64,000 nt of DNA from Microbacterium allomyrinae (GTDB lineage: Bacteria > Actinomycetota > Actinomycetes > Actinomycetales > Microbacteriaceae): NCBI RefSeq assembly GCF_020682705.1, contig NZ_JAGTTN010000002.1, positions 434,001 to 498,000 of the forward strand. The letters are read 5' to 3'. The notes beneath the pieces were generated by a model. That model made no database searches and was not told the DNA's origin. It was given only the letters and a program-made list of their open reading frames with translations. Shown here piece by piece: positions 16,345 to 24,095 of the stretch (positions are counted from its first letter, which is position 1; the number at the start of each line of letters is the position of its first letter). The position numbers were made by a program, and so were the translations under genes.

Positions 16345-16360
16345 TTAGGCAAGCCTACCT
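16345..16360 (-). promoter_or_regulatory. DtxR/IdeR-type iron box of oxygenase gene
   Basis: TTAGGCAAGCCTACCT contains the near-perfect dyad TTAGGC-AA-GCCTAc, the core of actinobacterial DtxR/IdeR boxes. On the minus strand it overlaps a possible -35 (TAGGCT), 17 bases before a TTAAAA -10. It lies about 50 bases before the oxygenase start and 75 before the divergent DUF262 gene, so it most likely controls the oxygenase gene. Confidence 0.65.
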
Positions 16361-16419
16361 CGGGTGATTTCGAGGGGCGGAAGACGGGCCGTGAATAACC
16401 GGACGCTGGGCACGCGCGC

Positions 16420-16425
16420 ATAAAC
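16420..16425 (+). promoter_or_regulatory. -10 box of DUF262 gene
   Basis: TAAACT ends ten bases before the ATG at 16436, giving a leaderless or almost leaderless message; no ribosome-binding site is visible. Confidence 0.35.
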
Positions 16426-16435
16426 TGGTCCGGAT

Positions 16436-18442
16436 ATGGTCACTGCCACGAACGTCGATGCAACCGCTGTCAATACGATCGGGTGGCTGTCGGCGGCGGA
16501 TTGGACGATCGTCGTCCCGGTGTATCAACGGCAGTACCGCTGGGATATCGGCGGGTGCGAACAGCTCCTCGCCGACATCCGCGCGGTGGCAGACCTCGAC
16601 GACGGCAACATGCACTTCATCGGATCGATCCTGTCTTCCGCCAGTGACGACGGAGAGGGTGCCGAACTCGTCCTCATCGACGGGCAGCAGCGCATGACGA
16701 CTCTCATGCTCCTCGTCGCAGCGCTTCACCACACGGTCCGCGAGACCGATCCGTCGCTCGCCGACCGTCTCGCGCGTGTCCTCGTGCATTCCGATGATCC
16801 GAGTCTCACGAAGCTGCGCCCCCACCACGCATGGGCATCGGTCTTCGAGCGAGTCGTTCTCGATCGGCCGCTCCCGCCGGGCGAGGCGCGCGACTCACGC
16901 TTCGACGACAACTACGCCTTCTTCCGCAGCCAGATCAGCCCTGATGAGGCGCCGCAAATCTGGCGCGGCTTGCAGAAGCTCGAGCACGTCGCCATCACGC
17001 TGGGGGCCGGCGCGAACGCCCAGCAGATCTTCGAGAGTCTCAACTCCACAGGTGAGCCGCTGCGCGATCACGAGCTGATCCACAACTACGTGCTGATGGG
17101 GCTCGGCCATGCCGAACAGCGTGAGATCGAAGCCGACTTCTGGCAGCCGATCGAGCAGAACACCGGCGAATCGATCGCCGATTTCTGGCGCCAGTACCTG
17201 ATCATGGCGACCGGCCGTGAGGTCACGATCGTGGGAGGCCGGGGCGTATACGACGCGTTCCGTCAGGAGTTCCCGCGGCTGGATCATGCTGACCTCGTCC
17301 GTCATGCGGCGGAGTGGCGCGCGCTGTCCCGTGTGTATCGCATCCTTCTGAATCCGCAAGAGGCGGCGGATGCCGAGATCGCTCGGCACATTGCGTACGT
17401 GAGTACTTTCGGCACGGTCATGTATCCCCTCGTGATGCTCGCCTACCGGGACTTCGAACGCGGCGGGATCGGCCGTGATGACCTTCTCGAGCTTCTCGAG
17501 ATGCTCCAGTCGCTGCTCGTGCGCCGCTCCATCGTGGGCACGGGCGTCGATAGGCTCGTCGCGCGGCTCTGCCGTGCACGCGCCGAGAGTCCCGACGCCC
17601 TCGTCGCGGCGATCTCGCGCATCACCCCGTCTGACGAGCGCATCGCGATAGCTCTGAAGTACGTCGAACTCCCCCACGCCCGCTACGTTCTTGGCCGGAT
17701 CGCCGGAGTCGACGGCGCGGGCGATCTCGACGTGGAGCACATCTTCCCGCTCGCGCCGGGCGACTCGTGGTCCGGTGACGGCGTACGCGAATGGCCGTCT
17801 TACAGCGACGACGAGCAGAACAGTCACCGTGCACTGTCGAAGACCATCGGCAACATCACCGTGCTCGAAGAGGACATCGCGCTGCGCGCGTTCGATCGCT
17901 CGTTCCCCGACAAGCGCGCGCACTACGCCCGCAGTGGCGTCTCAGTGACGGCCGAGCTCGCCGAGGTCGAATCGTGGGGCACCGCGGCGATCGCCGCTCG
18001 TTCCGCGAAGCTGACCGAACGATTCGTCCAGGTATGGCGGCGGCCCGGCGGTCCTGCGATCGACGACGACGGTCTGACCCCGATCCTCGATGCGGTGCGT
18101 CGCCGGGGCTGGCCGGCGGGATGGCAGCGGGAATGGTCGTACGTGGAGTACTGCGGCGAGCACTGGGAGGTTCCCGACGTCAAGTACCTCTTCAACCGCG
18201 TCTTCAAACGCCTCTGGGCCGACTCGCGCGAGGCCGTCGTGCAATACAGTCAGCGCCGCGGTGGTCCGGTCTACAGTGCGCAGTCGTGGAACGGTCAGTG
18301 GGACCGCCTGGACGACGAGCACTCGCTCTACATGGGCTGGGACTCCAGTTACATGCTGAGCGCGGTGCAGGGCGTCCTCGACGAGGCGGGTCTCGCCCCC
18401 GAGGTGTTCGTCAAGTACTCGTACATCGGCAACGCGATGTGA
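16436..18442 (+). CDS. DUF262/DUF1524 protein, GmrSD-like putative defence nuclease
   Basis: A 668-residue single-chain protein with the two domains of the GmrSD type IV restriction family. The N-terminal DUF262 (ParB-like) domain has PVYQRQYRW near residue 30 and the nucleotide-handling motif DGQQRMTTL at 82-90. It is followed by a DUF1524 (His-Me finger nuclease) domain with DVEHIFPL (His435) and IGNITVLEED (Asn473), then a basic helix. About 130 residues beyond DUF1524 form an extra Trp/Tyr-rich domain I do not recognise. Family members cleave modified phage DNA. No methylase or partner gene lies nearby, so it would act alone. Flanking genes are housekeeping, suggesting a single-gene insertion between the iron-box promoter and a terminator shared with nagE. 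Activity is inferred. Confidence 0.78.
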   Translation: MVTATNVDATAVNTIGWLSAADWTIVVPVYQRQYRWDIGGCEQLLADIRAVADLDDGNMHFIGSILSSASDDGEGAELVLIDGQQRMTTLMLLVAALHHTVRETDPSLADRLARVLVHSDDPSLTKLRPHHAWASVFERVVLDRPLPPGEARDSRFDDNYAFFRSQISPDEAPQIWRGLQKLEHVAITLGAGANAQQIFESLNSTGEPLRDHELIHNYVLMGLGHAEQREIEADFWQPIEQNTGESIADFWRQYLIMATGREVTIVGGRGVYDAFRQEFPRLDHADLVRHAAEWRALSRVYRILLNPQEAADAEIARHIAYVSTFGTVMYPLVMLAYRDFERGGIGRDDLLELLEMLQSLLVRRSIVGTGVDRLVARLCRARAESPDALVAAISRITPSDERIAIALKYVELPHARYVLGRIAGVDGAGDLDVEHIFPLAPGDSWSGDGVREWPSYSDDEQNSHRALSKTIGNITVLEEDIALRAFDRSFPDKRAHYARSGVSVTAELAEVESWGTAAIAARSAKLTERFVQVWRRPGGPAIDDDGLTPILDAVRRRGWPAGWQREWSYVEYCGEHWEVPDVKYLFNRVFKRLWADSREAVVQYSQRRGGPVYSAQSWNGQWDRLDDEHSLYMGWDSSYMLSAVQGVLDEAGLAPEVFVKYSYIGNAM

Positions 18443-18486
18443 GGAAGGTGACGGATGCCGCGGCTACGGCATCCGTCACCTCCTCG
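18441..18486. terminator. bidirectional terminator
   Basis: A perfect 15-base-pair stem (18446-18460 with 18467-18481) and a six-base loop, extended by GAGG/CCTC flanks, sits between the convergent DUF262 and nagE genes and can serve both. Confidence 0.8.
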
Positions 18487-18502
18487 ATCTGCGTGAGCGG
18501 AT

Positions 18503-20436
18503 CTATTCGAACTCGACCGTCGCATTCTCGTTGTTCAGGACGATGACCGGGGTGATCGACGGGTGGCCCGCCGCGCGGATCTTCGCGAGATCGAAGCGCA
18601 GCAACGGCGTGCCTGCCGCTACGGTCTGCCCCTTCTCTACCAGGGTCTCGAACCCGTCGCCCTTCATCGACACCGTGTCGATACCGACGTGGATGAGCAG
18701 CTCGGTACCGTCCGTCAGCACCAGCGCGACGGCGTGACTGCTGTCGAAGGTCGCGCCCACCGTGCCGTCGGCCGGAGCCACGACGGTGTCGCCGCTCGGC
18801 TCGATGGCCACTCCCGGCCCCATGATCCCCTCGCCGAACGTCGGGTCGGGAACTGTCGACAGCGGTACGACCCTGCCGCTGAGCGGCTGGCGCAGCGTGA
18901 TCCGCGTCGGCACACCGGTCAGAACGGACGCTCGGGCGCTTGCGCCAGAAGCTGGCGCAGGTTCGGGAATCGCACCGTCGGGCTCGGTTGCCCGCCCCGC
19001 CATGATGTCTTCCATCGCGTCCTTCACGAACTGCACGTTCGTTCCGTAGATCACCTGCACCGACTTGCCGCCCGGCCGCATGGTGCCGGCCGCGCCAGCG
19101 CGCTTGAGCGCGGTGTCGTCGACTTTGCTCACGTCGTTGATCTCCATGCGGAGCCGAGTGGCGCAGTTGTCGAGTTCGAGGATGTTCTCTTTGCCGCCGA
19201 GCGCATCGATGAAGCGACTTCCGGTGACGAGGTACTTCTCGTCTGCGGAGTGGGTGTCGAACTCCGTGCCCTCCTCCAGGATGTTGTCGTCCTCGCGGCC
19301 GGGCGTCTTGAGGTTGAAGCGCTTGATCACGAAGTAGAACACGCCGAAGTAGATGAAGAACCAGAAGACACCCATCACCGGTATCAGCCAGGGATTCTGC
19401 GCCATCGGGTTCGTCCAGTTCAGGACCAGATCGACGAATCCGGCCGAGAACCCGAAGCCCATGCGAACGGGAAGGATCGCGCTGATCGCCATCGATATTC
19501 CAGTGAACAGCGCGTGGATGACATAGAGAACCGGCGCGAGGAACATGAACGCGAACTCGAGCGGCTCGGTGACGCCGACGAAGAACGACGACACCGCTGC
19601 GGAGAGCAGGATGCCGTAGGTGATCTTCTTGCGAGTGGTCTTCGCTGTCAGGTACATCGCGAGGGCGGCCCCGGGGAGACCGAACATCATGATCGGGAAG
19701 TACCCGGTCATGTATTGCCCGGTCACGCCATACTCGCCGGTGCCGGCGAGGAAGTTGTTGAGGTCGTTGATTCCGGCCACGTCGAACCAGAACACCGAGT
19801 TGAGCGCGTGGTGCAGGCCTACCGGGATGAGCAGGCGGTTGAAGAAGCCGTAGATGCCCGCGCCGAGCGCTCCTAGTCCGGAGATCCACTCGCCGAAGCT
19901 GACCAGTCCGCCGTAGACGAAGGGCCACACGAAGAAGAGGAGATCGCCACGACGAGGGAGATGCCAGCGGTCACGATCGCGACCGAGCGCTTCCCCGAGA
20001 AGAACGACAGCGCGTCGGGAAGCTTGGTGTCCTTGAACCGGTTGTAGCAGAACGCCCCGATGAGTCCGCAGATGATCCCGATGAAGACGTTCTCGATATT
20101 GAGGAAGGCCGCGGGCACCTCGTTGACGTCCTCGACGCCGGTGAACAGCGCCACGGACTCCGGTTTGAGAAGTGATGTGATGACCAACCACGACACGAGG
20201 CCGGCCAGGGCCGACGTGCCATCGGACTTCTTCGCCATACCCAGCGAGATGCCGATCGCGAACAGGAGCGCAAGGTTCGACAACAGCGCGAGGCCCGCTG
20301 TCGAAAGGACGTCTACGACGACACCGCCGCCGACGGTGCCTTGGATCCAGTTGGCGATTCCGACCAGGATCGCCGCCACCGGCAGCACGGCCACCGGGAG
20401 CATGATCGATCGGCCGAGTCTCTGCAAGAACTTCAT
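18503..20436 (-). pseudogene. nagE: PTS EIICBA permease, NagE-like, frameshifted
   Basis: A phosphotransferase-system permease that would import and phosphorylate N-acetylglucosamine (or a related sugar). Domain order is IIC, IIB, IIA, as in E. coli NagE. IIC has GVTEPLEFAFMFLAPVLY and the NagE-type segment LLIPVGLHHALNSVFWF. The IIC-IIB linker has FNLKTPGRED. IIB has the phosphorylation Cys in NCATRLRMEI, and IIA the active His in HVGIDTVSMKG. The first 165 codons (start ATG 20436, GGAGGCG ribosome-binding site) are in one frame and the remaining 479 in the -1 frame. The break is at about 19940-19944, where a C appears lost from an ATC-CTC-CTC run. Restored length is 644 residues against about 648 for E. 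coli. Either a recent inactivation or an assembly error. Confidence 0.82.
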
Positions 20437-20526
20437 CGTTCGCCTCCACGGGGAGTGAGTGACACGTGATGCGCATGAGGTTACACAAACGAAAGGGTCA
20501 CCGATACAGGTGACCCGCTGAACGAC

Positions 20527-20567
20527 TCGAGGTCTGCCGCCACCCGTTGGGCAGCGACAGACCTCGA
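20527..20567 (-). terminator. terminator after tRNA-Met
   Basis: A ten-base-pair stem (TCGAGGTCTG with its complement) encloses a partly paired 21-base loop, a few bases past the 3' end of tRNA-Met. Confidence 0.6.
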
Positions 20568-20571
20568 TTCG

Positions 20572-20645
20572 TAGGGCGGGTGGGACTTGAACCCACGATC
20601 GTCGGGTTATGAGCCCGCTGCCTTGACCAGCTTGGCCACCGCCCC
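20572..20645 (-). tRNA. tRNA-Met (anticodon CAT)
   Basis: The acceptor stem is GGGGCGG/CCGCCCT with a G-T pair at 1:72. The D-arm is TGGCCAAGCTGGTCAAGGCA. The anticodon stem-loop GCGGG-CTCATAA-CCCGA has three G-C pairs beside the loop and a G-A mismatch at its outer end. The T-arm GTGGG-TTCAAGT-CCCAC is followed by discriminator A. The paired 1:72 position argues for an elongator. A tRNA-Ile2 whose CAT is modified to read ATA cannot be wholly excluded. Confidence 0.88.
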
Positions 20646-20692
20646 TCGCGCAAAGAGCCTACCGTCCGACGGCACGCGTCGATGCGGCCGGC

Positions 20693-21778
20693 TCAGCGGG
20701 TGCCGGGATCGTCCGCGCGGTCTTTGACCGGCGGATCCGGCCACACCTTGGACACGGCCTCGGTGACACGTATCGACCCGGTGTGCGGGTGCCCGGCATC
20801 TGCTCCCCCGCTGCTGCCACGCTGAATGGGCAGTCCTTGGCTGTCGCTGATGATCTGCGGGTGGTACCTGGCGAGCTGGTACACGCCCCAGATGGCGATC
20901 GCGCCCACGATCGCGAAGGCGATGTAGACCCAGAGCGGAGCACCGGCCGCCTCCTGCAGGATCGTGAGGCCGATGATGATCGCGACGATGGGATCGATGA
21001 CAGTGAGGCCGGCGACGACGAGATCGGGAGGTCCCGAGGCGTATGCGCTCTGCACGAAGTATGCGCCGACAATGGCGCCGATGATGAGCGCCGCAAGGCA
21101 GGTGAACGTCAGCCAATCGAAGTCACTGACCTTCACGCGCTCGATCACGACCTTGGCGAGAGTCGCGACGAAGCCATAGATGACACCGGCGGCGGTGATG
21201 TAGAACAACGCGCCCATGCGCGTGCGGAGCCAGATCCACAGACCCGCGAAGACAAGCGTGACCACGCCCAGAAGCACGAGGATCGTGATCAGCTGTCCGT
21301 TCGACACCGGCTTCTCGGTCGCGAACAGCGCCGCGATCGTGACGAAGACGAAGATTCCGCCGACACAGGCGCCGATCGCGATCAGCGACCGCCTCGTGGG
21401 CTTGTGCCCGCTGATCTGGGCGTTCAGCAGCGTTGTGATGACAAGGGCGACCGCGCCGAGGGGCTGCACCACGATGAGCGGAGCGAAATACAGGGCCGAG
21501 AGCTGGCAGACGATCGCGAGACCCAGCATCACCGTGCCGATGACCCAAGAGGGCCGCGCGAGCAGTTTCAGCAGGTGACTGGGCCCGAGGCCCTGGTTGG
21601 TGTGCCCCCCGCTCAGCCGCTCGACCTTGGTCACGCCGCGATGCTGGTACTGCGCACCGAACGACATGAAGACGGCACCGAGCAGTGCCAGCGGGATGCC
21701 GATGAGGATTCCGGGATTCTGGAAGGCGCCGACGAGCTGATCGCCCACGTCCTCGAGTTCCACCGCTGTCCACACCAC
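20693..21778 (-). CDS. DMT-superfamily (NIPA-like) membrane transporter
   Basis: A 361-residue integral membrane protein with about nine hydrophobic helices arranged as two related halves, typical of the drug/metabolite transporter superfamily and closest in pattern to the magnesium-transporter-like NIPA group. The first helix region reads ALLGAVFMSFGAQYQHRG. Later helices include QPLGAVALVITTLLNAQISG and TVIDPIVAIIIGLTILQEAAG. The last 70 residues are hydrophilic and probably cytoplasmic. GTG at 21778 is the start; a TAGTGT -10 box six bases before it implies a leaderless transcript. It is divergent from def. Substrate unknown. Confidence 0.78.
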   Translation of the reverse strand: MVWTAVELEDVGDQLVGAFQNPGILIGIPLALLGAVFMSFGAQYQHRGVTKVERLSGGHTNQGLGPSHLLKLLARPSWVIGTVMLGLAIVCQLSALYFAPLIVVQPLGAVALVITTLLNAQISGHKPTRRSLIAIGACVGGIFVFVTIAALFATEKPVSNGQLITILVLLGVVTLVFAGLWIWLRTRMGALFYITAAGVIYGFVATLAKVVIERVKVSDFDWLTFTCLAALIIGAIVGAYFVQSAYASGPPDLVVAGLTVIDPIVAIIIGLTILQEAAGAPLWVYIAFAIVGAIAIWGVYQLARYHPQIISDSQGLPIQRGSSGGADAGHPHTGSIRVTEAVSKVWPDPPVKDRADDPGTR

Positions 21779-21784
21779 ACATCG

Positions 21785-21790
21785 ACACTA
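21785..21790 (-). promoter_or_regulatory. leaderless -10 box of DMT transporter gene
   Basis: TAGTGT on the minus strand lies exactly six bases before the GTG at 21778. Confidence 0.4.
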
Positions 21791-21808
21791 GCCGCAGCCA
21801 TCGGTCGA

Positions 21809-21814
21809 TAGGCT
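21809..21814 (+). promoter_or_regulatory. leaderless -10 box of def
   Basis: TAGGCT lies exactly six bases before the GTG at 21821; no ribosome-binding site is needed for a leaderless message. Confidence 0.5.
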
Positions 21815-21820
21815 CAAGGC

Positions 21821-22387
21821 GTGGCTGTTCTCCCGATTCGCATCATGGGCGATCCCGTCCTCCACTCCCCCGCCGCGTCGGTGGACGAGATCACGGACGA
21901 GGTCCGGACGCTCGTGGCCGACATGTTCGAGACGATGGATGCCGCGCCCGGCGTCGGTCTCGCCGCTCCACAGGTGGGGGTGGGGCTTCGCATCTACACG
22001 TACTCGTACCCCGACGACGACGGCGCGCCCTGGCGCGGCGTGATCATCAATCCTGAACTCTGGATGCGTCCGCTCGACCCTGGTGAGCCCGACCCCGATG
22101 ACGAGGCCGAGGGGTGCCTCTCATTCCCGGGTGAGCGATTCCCCCTTCGGCGGTCCGACGAAGTGCTCGTGACCGGCATCGATCTGGCCGGTGCGCCGGT
22201 CCGCATCCAGATCGACGGCTGGCGCGCGCGCATCATGCAGCACGAGTTCGACCACCTGGACGGCATCCTGTACGTCGACCGACTCGGTGATGGCGACTGG
22301 AAGACGGTGCAGAAGATCGCACGCAAGCGAGGCTGGGGGCGTCCCGGCAGCTCCTGGACACCGGGAATCGACGACCTCGACGCCTGA
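21821..22387 (+). CDS. def: peptide deformylase
   Basis: A 188-residue metalloenzyme that removes the formyl group from the first methionine of new proteins. All three family motifs are present: GVGLAAPQVG near residue 47, EGCLSFPG near 97 (metal-binding Cys) and QHEFDHLDG near 142 (two metal-binding His and the catalytic Glu). The C-terminus is somewhat extended. GTG is the start, set by the -10 box six bases upstream. The gene stands alone, divergent from a transporter gene and convergent with a membrane-protein gene. Confidence 0.95.
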   Translation: MAVLPIRIMGDPVLHSPAASVDEITDEVRTLVADMFETMDAAPGVGLAAPQVGVGLRIYTYSYPDDDGAPWRGVIINPELWMRPLDPGEPDPDDEAEGCLSFPGERFPLRRSDEVLVTGIDLAGAPVRIQIDGWRARIMQHEFDHLDGILYVDRLGDGDWKTVQKIARKRGWGRPGSSWTPGIDDLDA

Positions 22388-22395
22388 CGGTCCGG

Positions 22396-23049
22396 CTATC
22401 GGCGGTTCTGCCGCTCGACCCAGCGACGCAAGTGCGCGTCGGCGCCGGGCGGTGCCTGGGCGATGATGTTCATCCCCTGTCGAACCATGTGGGTGCCGAC
22501 GTCCACGCGCCCCCACACCCGAGCGGTCGCCAGTTCGCCGCTGTCGACGTCTCGCACCTGCACCTGGGTCGTCTGAGAGGCGGTGCGCCGCTTCTTCGCG
22601 GAGCCGGCGACGTGCTGGACGGCGAGCACGGGCAGACCGCGCGCGGCTGCGGTCGCCAGGACCGTATCGAGGTCGTGGGCGGCCCACTGACTGCGGATGC
22701 GGCGCACGAGCCAGAGGGCGACCAGCACCACCGCGATCGTCGTCGCGCCGGTCGGAACGATGCCGAGACTGAGGACCGCCAGCGCGATCGACCACACGAC
22801 GATGCCGCGCAGCGCGAGCAGGATCGCCGCAACCGACGGGATCAGCAGGAGCAAGAGCCACGGAGCGGGCAGCGCGACAGGGAACGTCCACGGCTGTCCC
22901 CCGAAGATCACATCGAGCACGACCCATGCGACGGATGCCGCGAACAGCGCCAGGACGGTCAACAGCGACGTGGAGCGGTAGATGGGCGCGGGTGCGGGCA
23001 CCGTTCCCTCGACCGGGAGCACCGGCACCGCTTTGGCGCGACCCGCCAT
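22396..23049 (-). CDS. small membrane protein of unknown function
   Basis: A 217-residue protein with three to four hydrophobic helices between about residues 28 and 115 (including APWLLLLLIPSVAAILLAL), followed by a soluble C-terminal half of about 100 residues with KKRRTASQTTQ and many charged residues. I do not recognise the family; similar proteins occur at this place in related genomes. The ATG at 23049 is chosen because GAGGGG lies at proper distance; a GTG two codons earlier is too close to it. It lies downstream of tRNA-Asn but is separated from it by a hairpin. Confidence 0.7.
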   Translation of the reverse strand: MAGRAKAVPVLPVEGTVPAPAPIYRSTSLLTVLALFAASVAWVVLDVIFGGQPWTFPVALPAPWLLLLLIPSVAAILLALRGIVVWSIALAVLSLGIVPTGATTIAVVLVALWLVRRIRSQWAAHDLDTVLATAAARGLPVLAVQHVAGSAKKRRTASQTTQVQVRDVDSGELATARVWGRVDVGTHMVRQGMNIIAQAPPGADAHLRRWVERQNRR

Positions 23050-23081
23050 GTGCACCCCTCAGGAACCGCCGAGCAAATGAA

Positions 23082-23113
23082 GAACGGCCCCAGAGTGGAG
23101 TCCGGGGCCGTTC
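23082..23113 (-). terminator. terminator after tRNA-Asn
   Basis: GAACGGCCCC and its complement form a ten-base-pair stem with a 12-base loop immediately past the 3' end of tRNA-Asn. Confidence 0.65.
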
Positions 23114-23114
23114 G

Positions 23115-23187
23115 CTCCCCCACTTGGACTCGAACCAAGAACCTATCGGTTAACAGCCGATTGCTCTGCCAATTGAGCTATGGAGGA
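23115..23187 (-). tRNA. tRNA-Asn (anticodon GTT)
   Basis: The acceptor stem is TCCTCCA/TGGGGGA. The D-arm is GCTCAATTGGCAGAGC. The anticodon stem ATCGG/CCGAT encloses CTGTTAA. The T-arm is CTTGG-TTCGAGT-CCAAG, and the discriminator base is G. The cloverleaf is complete. Confidence 0.96.
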
Positions 23188-23252
23188 ATGTCCCGCACTC
23201 TCGCGCGGGCAACCATCCCATATTAGCAAAGCCGAAAGGGTGCTCGTGACAT

Positions 23253-24041
23253 TCAGGAGGAGATGAGTCGATGATCGGCGTCTGCGCTGGGAGTCCAGAG
23301 GAGATCGTTCGTGCCGTGTCCGTAGGCGATCGCGTGGCCGCCGCGCAGCACCAGCACATCGGCATCGAGGTCGCGCACCACGTCTTTGTCGTTCGTGACG
23401 ACGAGCGCCGCCATGCCGAATTCGCTTCGCCGGCGCACGATCGCGTCGCGGGCGGCCTTTCGCACTTCGATGTCGAGGTTGGAGAACGGCTCGTCGGCGA
23501 TGAGGAGACGCGGCTCCAGCATGAGTGCACGCGCGAACGCGACACGCTGCCGCATGCCTGCGCTCAGCTCGTACGGATACTTCGGCGCGGCGCCGAGCGG
23601 CAGCATCAACTCGTCGAGCAGAGAGGCCACCCGCACGGCCAACGCGCGCGGATTCACGTGCCGGTCACGGCTCGTGAGCGGCTCGCCGATCGCTTCGGCG
23701 ACGGTCAGCCGCGCCGGCAGATGCGCGCCCGCGGACTGGGGCAGGTAGCCCGTGCAGTACGCCAGCAGGCGGTGCTCGCGACCGGGACGACGGATCGAGA
23801 TCCCTTCCACGAACGCGGCGCCGCCGACGACGGCGAGCCCGTGCTCGTCGATTCCGGCGAGCACCGCGGCCAGCGAGGACTTACCGGCACCCGTCGGTCC
23901 GAGCAGTGCGAGCGTGCCGGCGCGCGGCAGCCGGAACGAGACGCCGTCGATCACCCGCTGCACGGGACCGCCGCGGCGCGATCGGGCGATCGACAGGTCG
24001 GTGCAGTCGATCGCGACATCGTCGTCTCGTCGGCGGGGCAT
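23253..24041 (-). CDS. ABC transporter ATP-binding protein (orphan)
   Basis: A 262-residue ATPase subunit. Walker A is GPTGAGKSS (48-56), the signature is LSAGMRQRVAFARAL near 165, and Walker B is RLLIADEP, followed by a D-loop (SNLD) and switch region. The Q-loop glutamine is in YLPQSAGAHLP. The pattern is closest to dipeptide/nickel-type ABC ATPases, but the gene is followed by tRNA-Asn and preceded by dnaG, with no permease or binding protein in the window. The ATG at 24041 has AGGA seven bases upstream; an earlier ATG at 24062 is possible. Substrate unknown. Confidence 0.78.
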   Translation of the reverse strand: MPRRRDDDVAIDCTDLSIARSRRGGPVQRVIDGVSFRLPRAGTLALLGPTGAGKSSLAAVLAGIDEHGLAVVGGAAFVEGISIRRPGREHRLLAYCTGYLPQSAGAHLPARLTVAEAIGEPLTSRDRHVNPRALAVRVASLLDELMLPLGAAPKYPYELSAGMRQRVAFARALMLEPRLLIADEPFSNLDIEVRKAARDAIVRRRSEFGMAALVVTNDKDVVRDLDADVLVLRGGHAIAYGHGTNDLLWTPSADADHRLISS

Positions 24042-24095
24042 GCCCACATCCTGCCCTGTCATCGTGTCCGTCGCCAGGAGGGACGCGGGGGCGGA

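Noticed and set aside
16436..18442. Part of a larger multigene defence island
   Set aside because: Neighbours on both sides are metabolic or housekeeping genes, and no methylase, nuclease partner, integrase or repeat borders were seen.
19935..19950. Programmed -1 frameshift in nagE
   Set aside because: No slippery heptamer or downstream pseudoknot was seen, and PTS permeases are not known to use frameshifting. A deletion or assembly error is simpler.
20572..20645. Initiator tRNA-fMet
   Set aside because: Although the anticodon stem has three G-C pairs, the first acceptor pair is G-T rather than the unpaired C-A hallmark of initiators.
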